Numbered from the stretch's first letter, positions 20,841 to 29,527 are shown. The stretch: DNA of 64,000 nt from Sutcliffiella halmapala (GCF_002019665.1 NZ_KV917375.1:3361445-3425444), one strand, 5' to 3'. Notes: generated from the sequence alone by a model not told the origin. Translations and numbers: made by a program.

Positions 20841-21089
20841 TTGAGTGAAGATCAAAGCAAAAAAGAGGAGAAAGTAGAGGACATTGACCCCTTTACAAGG
20901 ATGATGTTTGGTCGGCCAATAAAAAGTGAAAAAGTAGAACCTAAACCAGAAGACTCTTCCAAGAAAAAAGTCGGTGAGGAATATTATGCACTAATTGAAC
21001 AAGTTGATTCTATCATGGAATCTGTAAATAAATTAAAACCGATGTTAAAGGAATTTTCTCCATTGATCGATTATTTCAAGAAAAAATAA
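20841..21089 (+). CDS. Small charged protein in the yjzB position
   Basis: 82 aa, highly charged (Lys/Glu-rich N-terminal half), with a C-terminal amphipathic helix (YYALIEQVDSIMESVNKLKPMLKEF). The start is TTG with GAGGTG upstream. There is no membrane segment or known motif. It lies on the opposite strand between comZ and fabH, where B. subtilis has yjzB. I infer positional equivalence and have not confirmed sequence homology. Confidence 0.65.
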   Translation: MSEDQSKKEEKVEDIDPFTRMMFGRPIKSEKVEPKPEDSSKKKVGEEYYALIEQVDSIMESVNKLKPMLKEFSPLIDYFKKK

Positions 21090-21091
21090 GA

Positions 21092-21122
21092 AAAGAGACT
21101 GATATCTTTGTCAGTCCCTTTT
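21092..21122. terminator. Bidirectional terminator, yjzB-like / comZ
   Basis: 10-bp stem with one mismatch (21093-21102 with 21111-21120), flanked by A- and T-runs on both sides. It lies between convergent genes. Confidence 0.75.
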
Positions 21123-21126
21123 TCTT

Positions 21127-21315
21127 TTACTCTATATCTAATGCATTTTGCTTTCCTAATTCGTATGCTTCATCCATTACTTTTGTAAGAAGCGAAACTA
21201 GAGGCTGGATGTGCTGAGGTTGTAATTCTAAACCAGTTTCATCAAGCATCTGCTTAGCCTCAGGTAAATATTTCATTGCGATTGCCATATATTGCATTGT
21301 TCTATCTTGTTCCAT
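21127..21315 (-). CDS. comZ: ComG operon inhibitor ComZ
   Basis: 62 aa. The sequence IAMKYLPEAK ... IQPLV ... VMDEAYELGK closely matches ComZ as I recall it. In B. subtilis ComZ lowers transcription of the comG competence operon. Its ATG overlaps the med stop codon (TAATG), as in the med-comZ operon of B. subtilis. The protein is helical and lacks a membrane segment. Confidence 0.88.
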   Translation of the reverse strand: MEQDRTMQYMAIAMKYLPEAKQMLDETGLELQPQHIQPLVSLLTKVMDEAYELGKQNALDIE

Positions 21316-22283
21316 TAATCAGACCCACTTTCTAATTGATTTGGTAATAAACCAGATTCTTTATAAACAGCAATATGTTTATTTATTTCTTCTTGATATT
21401 CTTTACTCACCAGTGGACTATATGTACCTAAGGATATTACCTCATCCTCAAAATCAAAGTAAATATTACCAGAATTTAGCTCTCCTGCTAGGAATCGCTT
21501 GGCCACTAATACATATAACTCTGGGACATGTTGTACAGTACTGGTCAAAACAGTATTTTCTCCTAAATCAGATTGATCGGATACAAAACCAATGGCATAG
21601 AGCCCTTTATCCTTTAATGTATTAATAACAGGAATATTGAAACCATCTCCTGCTGGATAAACAATATCAACCTCTTTTTCAAGCATTCTCTCAAGCTTTA
21701 CAGAAGCTATTTCAGGATTATCCCAATCTTGGGTATACTCTATGTAAACTGTTGCATCTGGATTTTCATATAAGACACCCTCAAAAAAACCATTTACTTC
21801 TGGCTGCCATTCAAATGCTGCGATAATACCTAGATTATTTGTTTGGGACATCTTCCCAGCAATCATTCCACCAAAAAAGCCCATCGCATTTGCATTGAAA
21901 TTCAAACTTGTAACATTATTACCACTAACATCTGAATTAAAACAAACAAAGTGAATATCTGAATATTCCTCAGCTATATCACTAAAAACCTGCGCATATT
22001 CACTACCATGACCAAATATAAGATTAATTCCTTCTTTTTCGAAATCCTTTACCGCCTTTTTAATAGCATCTTCACTAATGATACCTTCTTGATAAAAGAC
22101 ATCCACATTAAACTCTGATTGTATACGCAAGAGACCCTTATACCCTTTTGTCCCCCATACCTGATCACTAATAGTATCTGGAACTAACATTCCAACCTTT
22201 TGTAACTGAGTATCTGGATTAGGTTGTCCACAAGCTGCTAAAAAGAGAAAAACGAGGAGAAATAACCCAATTGGTTTTTTCAT
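21315..22283 (-). CDS. med: Competence regulator Med, BMP-family lipoprotein
   Basis: About 322 aa from the ATG at 22283 (AAGGTGG upstream). A 13-residue upstream extension is open but does not look like a signal. The N-terminus is a lipoprotein signal with lipobox LAAC, and the body is a BMP/PnrA-type substrate-binding fold (GMLVPDTISDQVWGTKGYKGL, NSDVSGNNVTSLNF, GMIAGKMSQ). In B. subtilis Med raises comK expression. There is no nearby nucleoside permease, so a transport role is unlikely. It is coupled to comZ. Confidence 0.88.
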   Translation of the reverse strand: MKKPIGLFLLVFLFLAACGQPNPDTQLQKVGMLVPDTISDQVWGTKGYKGLLRIQSEFNVDVFYQEGIISEDAIKKAVKDFEKEGINLIFGHGSEYAQVFSDIAEEYSDIHFVCFNSDVSGNNVTSLNFNANAMGFFGGMIAGKMSQTNNLGIIAAFEWQPEVNGFFEGVLYENPDATVYIEYTQDWDNPEIASVKLERMLEKEVDIVYPAGDGFNIPVINTLKDKGLYAIGFVSDQSDLGENTVLTSTVQHVPELYVLVAKRFLAGELNSGNIYFDFEDEVISLGTYSPLVSKEYQEEINKHIAVYKESGLLPNQLESGSD

Positions 22284-22418
22284 GATGAAACACCACCTTA
22301 GTTTTTCGGAAAAAAATCCCATTTTCTTCTTATATATATGATTCCTCTTTTATTGTACATCTCGAGAGACGAAAGGAAAAGTTAAATTTTCAGTTTAATA
22401 TGTTTACAAAGTAATCTA

Positions 22419-23201
22419 TCACAAATTCAACTTCAACCTTTTTGCTGTATTTTTTCTTTGATTAGATAATGCCTCCAAAATACTGATCGTTGAATTAATA
22501 TAAAAAACTTCTTCGATTTCCTCTTGTTTATCCTCTTTCAGGTCTAAATTACTCTTTTCTATAATCGTAAAATTCAGCTCTTTGGCAATTGCTTCTAATG
22601 CTTTTTTCTCCTTATTTACTAAAGAGATAGAATGACCGATATTAGGTCTTTCCCCTAGCGTTAACAGAGCTTCTGCCAAATCATCCACATATAAAATATT
22701 GTCTTGTAGAACTTCTAATTTATCATTTAGGGGTTCCTCTGATATTTCTTCAATAATTCTCTGCTGAATTGGTTCGCTATCTGGCTGCCAAGGTCCAAAA
22801 ACGGATGGATACATAACTAGATGAACATTTTCAGTCTTAATTATCTCTTGCAGTTTCGTTCTGCTTACGTCTGATTTTACTGGTAAAACAAAAAATACCT
22901 TCTTCGCTTTGTTAGCAATTCCCTGAAAACTACTGATTTCCTCTCTAACAAACACATCTTCTTTCTCTAAACAAAAGTAGGCAACATCAAATTCTGTTTC
23001 CAAGAATTCATCATCTGGCTCTTGCTTTTCTTGAAAATGGAAGAAGGCATTTCTTCCAATTTCCATTAGCTTTTCTTCCGCTTGGTCATTAGGACTTTTA
23101 GTAAACGCAATCCCTACTACCTGAACTTCCTTTTTTATTAATTGCTTGCATAGTGCAAAACCAATAAAGTTTGTAGCACCCACTACCATAACATTTCTCA
23201 T
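22419..23201 (-). CDS. NAD(P)-binding epimerase-like protein (YjaV position)
   Basis: About 260 aa from the ATG at 23201, which has GGGGTGA upstream. The N-terminal Rossmann motif is VVGATNFIGFALCKQL, as in the extended SDR/epimerase family. The catalytic YxxxK is not obvious; VHLVMYPSVFGPWQPDSE resembles the YRxxNVYGP region. The product is therefore a sugar-nucleotide-epimerase-like protein whose activity is doubtful. Its place between yjaU-like and med matches yjaV of B. subtilis. Confidence 0.7.
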   Translation of the reverse strand: MRNVMVVGATNFIGFALCKQLIKKEVQVVGIAFTKSPNDQAEEKLMEIGRNAFFHFQEKQEPDDEFLETEFDVAYFCLEKEDVFVREEISSFQGIANKAKKVFFVLPVKSDVSRTKLQEIIKTENVHLVMYPSVFGPWQPDSEPIQQRIIEEISEEPLNDKLEVLQDNILYVDDLAEALLTLGERPNIGHSISLVNKEKKALEAIAKELNFTIIEKSNLDLKEDKQEEIEEVFYINSTISILEALSNQRKNTAKRLKLNL

Positions 23202-23261
23202 TTCACATTCACCCCAGCCGTTGTTATAGATATTGTATCGTATGCATATAGACATAATAAT

Positions 23262-23294
23262 AGTCCCTACCATTTATGTATCCAGATAGGGACT
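23262..23294 (-). terminator. Weak hairpin between the yjaU-like and yjaV-like genes
   Basis: 8-bp stem AGTCCCTA/TAGGGACT (23262-23269 with 23287-23294) with a 17-nt loop and only an interrupted U tract. It may be a partial terminator. Confidence 0.5.
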
Positions 23295-23296
23295 TC

Positions 23297-24043
23297 CTAT
23301 AAATGCTGCTCATATTTTTTAAAGAATTGACAGATTGAATTTCCATAAGAGTATCTTTTTTCCATCAGGTGATACGTAACGGAGATAGGTATGTTATTTC
23401 TTTGTCTTAGTTCCTCGTACCTTTTACAATGTAAATTCGGATCAAATGTATTATTCGTTGTTGTTTGCCATATCTTCACGGGTAGAGGACTTTGAAATTG
23501 TCTAAGTGCCGGGAAATTCCGAAAGGTATCTAAGCTGTCTACCGATATACCATATGCCATCGCTAACTCTCTTTTTAATTTCTTGAAAAAGAATTTTCTA
23601 TCTTTCTCATGTTCTATTTGCGCTTGTAAATCAATACAAGGATTAATTAAAGCAATTGATCGAATTTGTTCCTTCATGATTTCCGCTAATTGTAGTGCTG
23701 TTAGCGCCCCCATACCTTCTGCAAGTATATGGATTTTATCATTTAAAATTTCTTGCTTTTGGATAATATGATAAAACTGCCTTGCTTGCAATACTGACTT
23801 CTCGCTTCCCCAATGGATTCCAAACAAATTAGAATAGAAAACAGTATAGCCTGCTCTAACGATTTCCTCGATTATTCGATTTCTGCCAATGTGCTGGATC
23901 CATAAGCTGTTTTGTTCATCCACGAAATGATTAGTATCTCCTATAATTAACACACCGAATCCGTTAGGTTTTTCCGGCACATGCACCGCATTCCACTGTC
24001 CGCCCATTTGAAAAAAGCGTTTGTTACCATTCATTCTCCTCAC
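23297..24043 (-). CDS. Alpha/beta-hydrolase-like protein (YjaU position), nucleophile missing
   Basis: 248 aa with an alpha/beta hydrolase layout (GFGVLIIGDTNHFVDEQ, IIEEIVRAGYTVFYSNLFG). The nucleophile elbow GxSxG reads AEGMG (ILAEGMGALTAL), so the serine position holds Gly. It may be non-catalytic. The start is GTG at 24043, nine bases after GGAGG; an ATG nine bases further in (24034) is an alternative. It lies in the yjaU position of the yjzD-yjaU-yjaV-med order. Confidence 0.75.
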   Translation of the reverse strand: MRRMNGNKRFFQMGGQWNAVHVPEKPNGFGVLIIGDTNHFVDEQNSLWIQHIGRNRIIEEIVRAGYTVFYSNLFGIHWGSEKSVLQARQFYHIIQKQEILNDKIHILAEGMGALTALQLAEIMKEQIRSIALINPCIDLQAQIEHEKDRKFFFKKLKRELAMAYGISVDSLDTFRNFPALRQFQSPLPVKIWQTTTNNTFDPNLHCKRYEELRQRNNIPISVTYHLMEKRYSYGNSICQFFKKYEQHL

Positions 24044-24124
24044 CTAGCCTCCAGATTACATACTCGTATACTTCATGCTATGTAAATCAATCCTGCTCTG
24101 ACAAAGGCAAAAGGCTGAAATTAC

Positions 24125-24290
24125 AAGAAAAGCGAAGTCGGCTCGTTCAGCTCCGACAAGCATAAGAGGGTTTCTGATAGTGGTCATGCACTTAGACCGC
24201 TATCAGAAATCAGCTTATGACTCGAGGAGCTAGCCGACGCAGCTAGACACCAAGAAAAGCGAAGTCCGCTCGTTCAGCTCGACAAGCAAC
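24125..24290. repeat. Palindromic intergenic element flanked by direct repeats
   Basis: A near-identical stretch of about 36 bp, containing AAGAAAAGCGAAGTC and CTCGTTCAGCT, occurs at about 24125-24161 and 24252-24288. Between them is a large nested palindrome. The inner arms (24171-24185 with 24195-24209) form 15 bp with one G-T pair. Further pairing comes from CATAAG/CTTATG and from outer arms near 24138-24156 and 24226-24238. It shows no coding signs and resembles dispersed intergenic repeats of bacilli. Confidence 0.8.
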
Positions 24291-24329
24291 TGAAAATAAA
24301 AAGGAAAGGCAAACGCGATTACCTCTTCC

Positions 24330-24470
24330 TCAATTTGCCTCATATTGAAGCTCTTGTTTTAAACGATTCAATGTTTCGACTCCAAGTTCTGTCAAATTAC
24401 TCTCTTCTTGCGCTAAGAGCATTTCTAACTCTCTGAATTCTAGCTCCCGTCTTTTTTCATCACTGTTCAT
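24330..24470 (-). CDS. Very small charged protein (46 aa), hypothetical
   Basis: An ATG at 24470 opens 46 codons to a TGA at 24330-24332. The product starts MNSDEKRREL, is Glu- and Leu-rich and looks helical throughout. AAAGGGG lies about 9 nt upstream. Its 3' end overlaps a possible terminator made of AGGCAAA and TTTGCCT arms followed by a T-rich tract. I do not recognise it. Coding status rests on codon-like composition, ribosome-binding site and the terminator. Confidence 0.5.
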   Translation of the reverse strand: MNSDEKRRELEFRELEMLLAQEESNLTELGVETLNRLKQELQYEAN

Positions 24471-24554
24471 AATAAAACAACCCCTTTTTCGGAAAGCTTT
24501 AATATTTTTACATTTATTATATGCTTCATTTGTGATAAAATATCCTCTGAATAC

Positions 24555-24690
24555 AAAAGCGGAAGCACCTCGTTCAGACCTGAACCTTGAGCTGCGAAAA
24601 TCTTCACCTTTCTGGTCTATTTTAACCGTAAGTTACGGGAAGCATAATCGTAGAAGTAACGGGCTAGGCGTTGAAGCTAGACGTAACAAA
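24555..24690. repeat. Second, diverged copy of a dispersed intergenic repeat
   Basis: AAAGCGGAAGCACCTCGTTCAG at the left end resembles the AAGCGAAG..CTCGTTCAG signature of the 24125-24290 element. GTAACGGGCTAGGCGTTGAAGCTAG-type sequence follows at the right end. The internal palindrome is much less clear. The remaining parts of 24044-24743 show no other gene or site. Confidence 0.5.
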
Positions 24691-24743
24691 ATATTATCCA
24701 CTTTACGTTAACCTAATTTCAAAAGAATGGAGGGGAAGTCAAG

Positions 24744-24926
24744 ATGCGTGCATTTTGGACTATTTTTTGGTCACTTCTTCTAATAAACATGGTATCTTAT
24801 GTTGTTGCTAATATGCAGGGGGATACATACAACTACATTCTGTCTTCAGCTGTAGCTGTAGTCTTCGCTGTCTTAGTTATGTTAGTTGGGGAAGCGTTAC
24901 CAAACGAACCTGTAGAAAAACACTAA
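24744..24926 (+). CDS. yjzD: YjzD family small membrane protein (DUF2929)
   Basis: 60 aa with two hydrophobic helices (about residues 4-22 and 30-50) and a short acidic tail. Sequence and size match YjzD/DUF2929 as I recall it. GGAGGGG precedes the ATG. Function is unknown. Here clpB sits between yjzD and yjzC, which are adjacent in B. subtilis. Confidence 0.8.
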   Translation: MRAFWTIFWSLLLINMVSYVVANMQGDTYNYILSSAVAVVFAVLVMLVGEALPNEPVEKH

Positions 24927-24960
24927 GCGTTTAGATCTCTACCATTTAATTGTAAGGTGA

Positions 24961-24997
24961 AAAAGAACTTGCTCCTAATGTGGACAAGTTCTTTTTT
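24961..24997. terminator. Bidirectional terminator, yjzD / clpB
   Basis: Perfect 12-bp stem (24961-24972 with 24986-24997) with A- and T-runs on the two flanks. It lies between convergent genes. Confidence 0.85.
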
Positions 24998-25012
24998 TAT
25001 TTTCTATAATTA

Positions 25013-27607
25013 TTAATTAGTCGCTAATTCTAGTTTTCCTTCTTTTATATCAATAATAATTTCTTGAAAATCTTGGATGGTTCCTTTTATGATTTCTTTC
25101 GCAATTAATGTTTCGATGTGTTTCTGAATAAATCGCTTAAGAGGACGTGCGCCGTAAACAGGATCAAATGCACGATCTGTAATGTGTTTTTTTGCTTCTT
25201 CTGTTATTTTTAAGGTTAGATGCTTATCTTCTAGCCTTTTTTGTAATTCTTTTATTAGTTTGTCCACGATTAATCCAATATTGTTTTTAGATAACGGAGA
25301 GAATATCACAGTATCATCTATTCGATTTAATAGCTCTGGACGAAAATGCCCCTTTAATTGCTGCATTACTTTATCTTTAGTTTCCTCTGAAAGCTCCTCA
25401 CCAGAATCTTCCAACAAATAGTGCGAACCAATATTGGAGGTCATAATAATTACAGTATTCTTGAAATCCACTGTTTTCCCTTGGGAGTCGGTAATTCTTC
25501 CATCATCTAGTAATTGCAATAAAATATTAAAGACATCAGGATGAGCCTTTTCAATTTCATCTAATAAGATAACGGAATATGGTTTTCTTCTCACTGCTTC
25601 TGTTAACTGACCACCTTCATCATAACCGACATATCCAGGAGGGGCTCCAATCAATCTAGAAACCGCATGCTTTTCCATATATTCAGACATATCTATACGA
25701 ATAATGTGTTCTTCATTATCGAAAAGTGATTGTGCTAATGCTTTCGCTAACTCGGTTTTTCCTACCCCTGTAGGACCTAAGAAAATAAAAGAGCCAATCG
25801 GACGATTCGGATCCTTTATTCCTGCTCTTGCTCGAATGACTGCTTCTGACACAAGCTGCACGGCCTCTTCTTGCCCTACCACTCGTTCATGTAATATATC
25901 TTCTAACTTAAGAAGTTTCTCTCTTTCTCCTTCTACTAGCTTCGTTACAGGGATTCCCGTCCATTTTGCTACAATACCAGCAATTTCTTCCGCTGTTACT
26001 TCTTCTCGTAAAAGCCTGTGCGCCCCTTTTTCTTTCTTTGCTCGTTCCTCAAGTTGTGAAAGTTCTTTCTCCATGGCAGGTATTTTCCCGTGCCGTAACT
26101 CAGCCGCTTTGTTTAAGTCATAATTGCTTTCCGCGGTTTCTAGGTCTCTTTTTGCTTTTTCCAACTCTTCTCTTTGTTCTCTCACATGTTGAATAGCATC
26201 CTTCTCAAGCTGCCATTGCACCTTCATGCTAGACGATCGTTCTTTAAGATTTGCTAATTCTTGTTGCAATTGTTGTAATCGATCTAAGCTTGCTTGGTCT
26301 TTTTCCTTTTTTAATGCAGCTTCTTCAATTTCCAATTGCATAACTTTTCTCGTTACTTCATCTAATTCAGATGGCATCGAATCAATCTCAGTTCGAATCA
26401 TCGCACAAGCTTCATCAACTAAGTCAATGGCTTTGTCAGGTAAAAACCTTTCTGAAATATACCGATCAGAAAGGACCGCTGCTGTTACTATCGCACGATC
26501 ATGAATATTGACTCCATGATGAATTTCAAATCTTTCCTTTAATCCACGTAAAATGGAGATCGTGTCTTCGACGGTTGGTTCTTCAACAAGTACTTGTTGA
26601 AAACGACGTTCTAGCGCTGGGTCCTTTTCGATATATTTACGATGCTCATTTAAGGTAGTTGCACCGATACAATGCAATTCACCGCGAGCGAGCATTGGCT
26701 TTAACATATTACCAGCATCCATTGCGCCTTCAGTTTTTCCTGCGCCAACGATGGTATGAAGTTCATCGATAAATAGTAAGATTTGACCATCACTCTTTTT
26801 TATTTCATGTAAAACAGCCTTTAATCTTTCTTCAAATTCACCACGATATTTTGCACCTGCTATTAATGAGCTTAAATCTAAGGAGAATATTGTTTTATCC
26901 TTCAATCCATCTGGTACATCTTTTCTAACAATTCGTTGGGCTAAACCTTCGACAATTGCTGTCTTTCCCACTCCTGGCTCTCCAATTAGTACTGGATTGT
27001 TCTTCGTTTTCCTAGAAAGGATTCGAATAACTCTTCGGATTTCTTGGTCCCTCCCTATAACAGGATCAAGCTTCCCGGCTTTAACTTCCTCAATCAAATC
27101 TCTACCATACTTTTTTAGCGATTCATATGTATTTTCTGGTTCTTGTGATGTCACCCTTTGGCTCCCCCTTATCTCTAAAATTGCCTTTTTCAATTGGTTT
27201 TCAGATATTGAAAATGTACTTGTGAGTTCTTTCCATTGATAATTATGATGTTCCTGATTAAATAGAGCGAGTATCACATGTTCGATGGATAAATACTCAT
27301 CCTTCCACTCTTTTTTCCATTCCTCAGCTTTTTGAAACACTTTATTTAAATGATTTCCCACATATACATTAGTAGTTGTCCCACTTATTTCTGGTTTAGT
27401 TTTCAGAAGACTAATTATTGCTTCCTGAAGATTATTTACATCCACATTTATTTTCTCTAAGATTCTTCTTCCTAAGCCATCTTCTTGCTGTAAAAGAACA
27501 AGGAAGAGATGCTCTGCTTCTATCTGTTGATGACCACGCTTTTCTGCTAGATCTTTCGCTTTGACAATTGCCTCTTGTAATTTGGTGGTCATGTTATTTA
27601 TATCCAT
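25013..27607 (-). CDS. clpB: Disaggregating AAA+ chaperone ClpB
   Basis: 864 aa from the ATG at 27607 (GGGGTG upstream); 20 further upstream codons are open but overlap the CtsR site. Domains in order: Clp N-domain (1-145), first AAA+ module with Walker [10 protein letters not shown] near 209-217, coiled-coil M-domain (about 400-520, rich in Glu/Lys/Leu), and second AAA+ module with Walker [10 protein letters not shown] near 605 and Walker [14 protein letters not shown]. With DnaK it resolubilises aggregated proteins using ATP. There is no ClpP-binding IGF loop evident. B. subtilis 168 lacks clpB; B. cereus-type genomes have it near this locus. Confidence 0.96.
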   Translation of the reverse strand: MDINNMTTKLQEAIVKAKDLAEKRGHQQIEAEHLFLVLLQQEDGLGRRILEKINVDVNNLQEAIISLLKTKPEISGTTTNVYVGNHLNKVFQKAEEWKKEWKDEYLSIEHVILALFNQEHHNYQWKELTSTFSISENQLKKAILEIRGSQRVTSQEPENTYESLKKYGRDLIEEVKAGKLDPVIGRDQEIRRVIRILSRKTKNNPVLIGEPGVGKTAIVEGLAQRIVRKDVPDGLKDKTIFSLDLSSLIAGAKYRGEFEERLKAVLHEIKKSDGQILLFIDELHTIVGAGKTEGAMDAGNMLKPMLARGELHCIGATTLNEHRKYIEKDPALERRFQQVLVEEPTVEDTISILRGLKERFEIHHGVNIHDRAIVTAAVLSDRYISERFLPDKAIDLVDEACAMIRTEIDSMPSELDEVTRKVMQLEIEEAALKKEKDQASLDRLQQLQQELANLKERSSSMKVQWQLEKDAIQHVREQREELEKAKRDLETAESNYDLNKAAELRHGKIPAMEKELSQLEERAKKEKGAHRLLREEVTAEEIAGIVAKWTGIPVTKLVEGEREKLLKLEDILHERVVGQEEAVQLVSEAVIRARAGIKDPNRPIGSFIFLGPTGVGKTELAKALAQSLFDNEEHIIRIDMSEYMEKHAVSRLIGAPPGYVGYDEGGQLTEAVRRKPYSVILLDEIEKAHPDVFNILLQLLDDGRITDSQGKTVDFKNTVIIMTSNIGSHYLLEDSGEELSEETKDKVMQQLKGHFRPELLNRIDDTVIFSPLSKNNIGLIVDKLIKELQKRLEDKHLTLKITEEAKKHITDRAFDPVYGARPLKRFIQKHIETLIAKEIIKGTIQDFQEIIIDIKEGKLELATN

Positions 27608-27628
27608 TTTAACACCCCGCACATTAAG

Positions 27629-27645
27629 TTTGACCTTTCCTGACC
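27629..27645 (-). promoter_or_regulatory. CtsR operator of clpB
   Basis: On the minus strand GGTCAGGAAAGGTCAAA is a heptad direct repeat close to the CtsR consensus GGTCAAANANGGTCAAA (two differences). It lies just downstream of the -10, consistent with heat-shock derepression. Confidence 0.8.
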
Positions 27646-27655
27646 TTATATATTT

Positions 27656-27685
27656 ATTATAATCCAAAAAACGTCATCCTATCAA
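27656..27685 (-). promoter_or_regulatory. SigA promoter of clpB inside the yjzC terminator
   Basis: On the minus strand TTGATA (27680-27685) and TATAAT (27656-27661) are 18 bp apart. The -35 falls in the loop of the hairpin that ends yjzC. Confidence 0.7.
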
Positions 27686-27701
27686 GAAGGATGACGTTTT
27701 T
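27667..27701 (-). terminator. Terminator of yjzC
   Basis: Perfect 14-bp stem (27667-27680 with 27688-27701) ending in a run of A/T on both sides. It overlaps the clpB -35 region. Confidence 0.85.
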
Positions 27702-27705
27702 CTCA

Positions 27706-27885
27706 TTATGGCCTACGTTTCTTTGCCCACAAACGGTTATGGTTCGAAGTCTCCGGGAAGGTGTCGCCCGCTTTAAGATGCAATTTCTGTGGGTTTTTCA
27801 CCATACTCCCTGTTTCTCCTATTTCCAAGTAAATACCGTTGTTAGGGGCTTTTTGTCCAGGTTTGAATTGTTGATTTTGGCCCAT
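27706..27885 (-). CDS. yjzC: YjzC family small protein
   Basis: About 59 aa from the ATG at 27885 (TAGGAGGGAATAG upstream). The conserved text FKPGQKAPNNGIYLEIGE and KAGDTFPETSNHNRLW matches YjzC as I recall it. It is a soluble small protein of unknown function. The upstream 11 codons open in the frame have no ribosome-binding site. It ends 4 bp from a strong terminator. Confidence 0.88.
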   Translation of the reverse strand: MGQNQQFKPGQKAPNNGIYLEIGETGSMVKNPQKLHLKAGDTFPETSNHNRLWAKKRRP

Positions 27886-28058
27886 TCTATTCCCTCCTAT
27901 AAAAAGCACATGTCTCATTCACTTCAGGTAGATGGGGTATCTGAGATTATTGTATCTCCATTCTATTTTTCCCAAAGTGTTATTTTTCATGTCACCATTT
28001 TATGTAGGAGAATGGATAGATGGTTTGATCCACTGCCACAACAAATTAATTAATGGAA

Positions 28059-28370
28059 TTAATCTGTTACATTCAAAGCAATCTTTGCTAGTCTGGACAT
28101 CCGTTCCTTACCCCATGGTGGATTAAACGTAATATTAACATCCACTCCATTTACTCCCTCGATTGGAGATAGCTTGTTCTTAACTTTTTCTACAATCTCT
28201 CCAGCAAGTGGGCAACCTATGGATGTTAAGGTCATCGTAATGATAGCTTGTTTGCTTTCATCCATATCCACATCATATACTAACCCTAAGTTGACAATGT
28301 CAACGCCTAGCTCTGGATCCTCAACCTCTTCTAATGCTTCCATAATTTTATCTTTCAATGCTTCCTCCAT
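28059..28370 (-). CDS. yitW: MIP18/DUF59 family Fe-S assembly factor YitW
   Basis: 103 aa. The DUF59 fold starts VEDPELGVDIVNLGLVYDV, and the conserved Cys lies in TSIGCPLAGEI (Cys 53). The C-terminal FNPPWGKERMS is typical of YitW. Relatives such as SufT/Cia2 help mature iron-sulfur proteins. AGCGAATTTTAG precedes the ATG, a modest ribosome-binding site. It follows yitV by 26 bp and is probably cotranscribed. Confidence 0.9.
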   Translation of the reverse strand: MEEALKDKIMEALEEVEDPELGVDIVNLGLVYDVDMDESKQAIITMTLTSIGCPLAGEIVEKVKNKLSPIEGVNGVDVNITFNPPWGKERMSRLAKIALNVTD

Positions 28371-28396
28371 CTAAAATTCGCTCCTTCTCAATCCTT

Positions 28397-29188
28397 TTAT
28401 GAGTTGCTTTTCACCGGGCTACTTAAATGAGTAGCAAACCAATCTACGGTTGCAAGTACACCTTCTCGAGTAACTTTATGCTCTGCACGATCATCTACAA
28501 TTAGTTTTATATTTTCTGGTTTATTTTTATAATGACCCTTTATATTATTTATAAACTCTAAAACCGGTTCAATCGGAACTTCTTGATCCTGTGATCCGTG
28601 CCAACAAAATAGCGGCCTCTCGCTCATACACTCTATATCTGTTGAAAGATCATATTTAGCAAGTTGCTCCACATACTGTTCGATTTCTGATTCATTGAAC
28701 GGTAAAACTAGACCCATTTCCGCCACTTTTTCTATTTTCCATTTTGCAAACTCTTGATAGCTTGGACTCCCCATTAAGCTAACGGCAGTCTTTATCCATG
28801 GGTATTTTTTTAGCGCACCAAATGTAATAATTCCACCCATTGAGGTTCCGGCCACACCTATAGAATCCTCTTCAGCTAGCTTTTCTTCAAGAAGGTGATT
28901 TTTCAGTAATTCTATTTCATAAATGGATTGTATGACAATATCCCAAAACGCTTGCATCATTTCATTTGAGCGTAATCCATTATCGCGCTCTCCATGATGA
29001 ATGCAATCTGGTAAAATAACGCGAAAACCTTTTTCAGCTAGTAAGTATGCGTAATGCAAGTTATTTTCCTTCGCACTTTGAAAGCCATGTATAAATATAA
29101 TGGTTGGTTTTGGTTCTGCAAACGATATTGCTTCACTTATATGTAAAAACGATATTGCTCCTGTATTGCCTTTGGTTACATTAATCAA
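28397..29188 (-). CDS. yitV: Alpha/beta hydrolase YitV
   Basis: 263 aa serine-hydrolase-like protein. The oxyanion region is FIHGFQSAKENNL, the nucleophile elbow is AGTSMGGII with the Ser intact, and CWHGSQDQEVPIEPV carries the acid. The His near DDRAEHKVT would complete the triad. Substrate is unknown; esterase or peptidase activity is inferred. The start is TTG, with GGGGG seven bases upstream. It forms a probable operon with yitW. Confidence 0.85.
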   Translation of the reverse strand: MINVTKGNTGAISFLHISEAISFAEPKPTIIFIHGFQSAKENNLHYAYLLAEKGFRVILPDCIHHGERDNGLRSNEMMQAFWDIVIQSIYEIELLKNHLLEEKLAEEDSIGVAGTSMGGIITFGALKKYPWIKTAVSLMGSPSYQEFAKWKIEKVAEMGLVLPFNESEIEQYVEQLAKYDLSTDIECMSERPLFCWHGSQDQEVPIEPVLEFINNIKGHYKNKPENIKLIVDDRAEHKVTREGVLATVDWFATHLSSPVKSNS

Positions 29189-29265
29189 TTTTTTTCCCCC
29201 TTGGATTCACAATTAGCTTTTTTCTTACTGGATATACTGATAATGTTAGGTTATCTTTCGAACTT

Positions 29266-29389
29266 CCTGTTGATTTTCCGTGCCAGGCGTTCGCTTTCCG
29301 CGGGCGGTCCGGGAGCCTCCTCGGCCTGCGGGGTCTCCCCTGTCTCTTCCTCCCGCAGGAGTCTAACACCCTGCACTCCGATCAACAGG
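29266..29389. repeat. Dispersed intergenic repeat, full-length copy
   Basis: The ends form an inverted repeat CCTGTTGAT ... ATCAACAGG (29266-29274 with 29381-29389). The interior is GC-rich and contains CGTTCGCTTTCCGCGGGCGG and GTCTCCCCTGTCTCTTCCTC. It matches, from memory, a noncoding repeat scattered through many Bacillus genomes. A shorter copy lies at 57792-57868. The adjacent stretch up to 29527 has no other clear feature. Confidence 0.85.
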
Positions 29390-29527
29390 GGAGACGAGTT
29401 AAACATGAGCTTTAAGAAAGCCGTTTTTTTATTTCATCTATTGGTCCAGTTTAACATGTAGACAGGTAAAATTAAAAAAGGTTACACTTAGATGGAATGA
29501 GAAATATTTTAAAGGAGGCTGGTTGCA

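Noticed and set aside
29181-29461. Open frames of 62 and 86 codons across the dispersed repeat, and a similar 69-codon frame at 57646-57855.
   Set aside because: They run through noncoding repeat copies with GC-rich simple text, lack ribosome-binding sites, and differ between the two copies.
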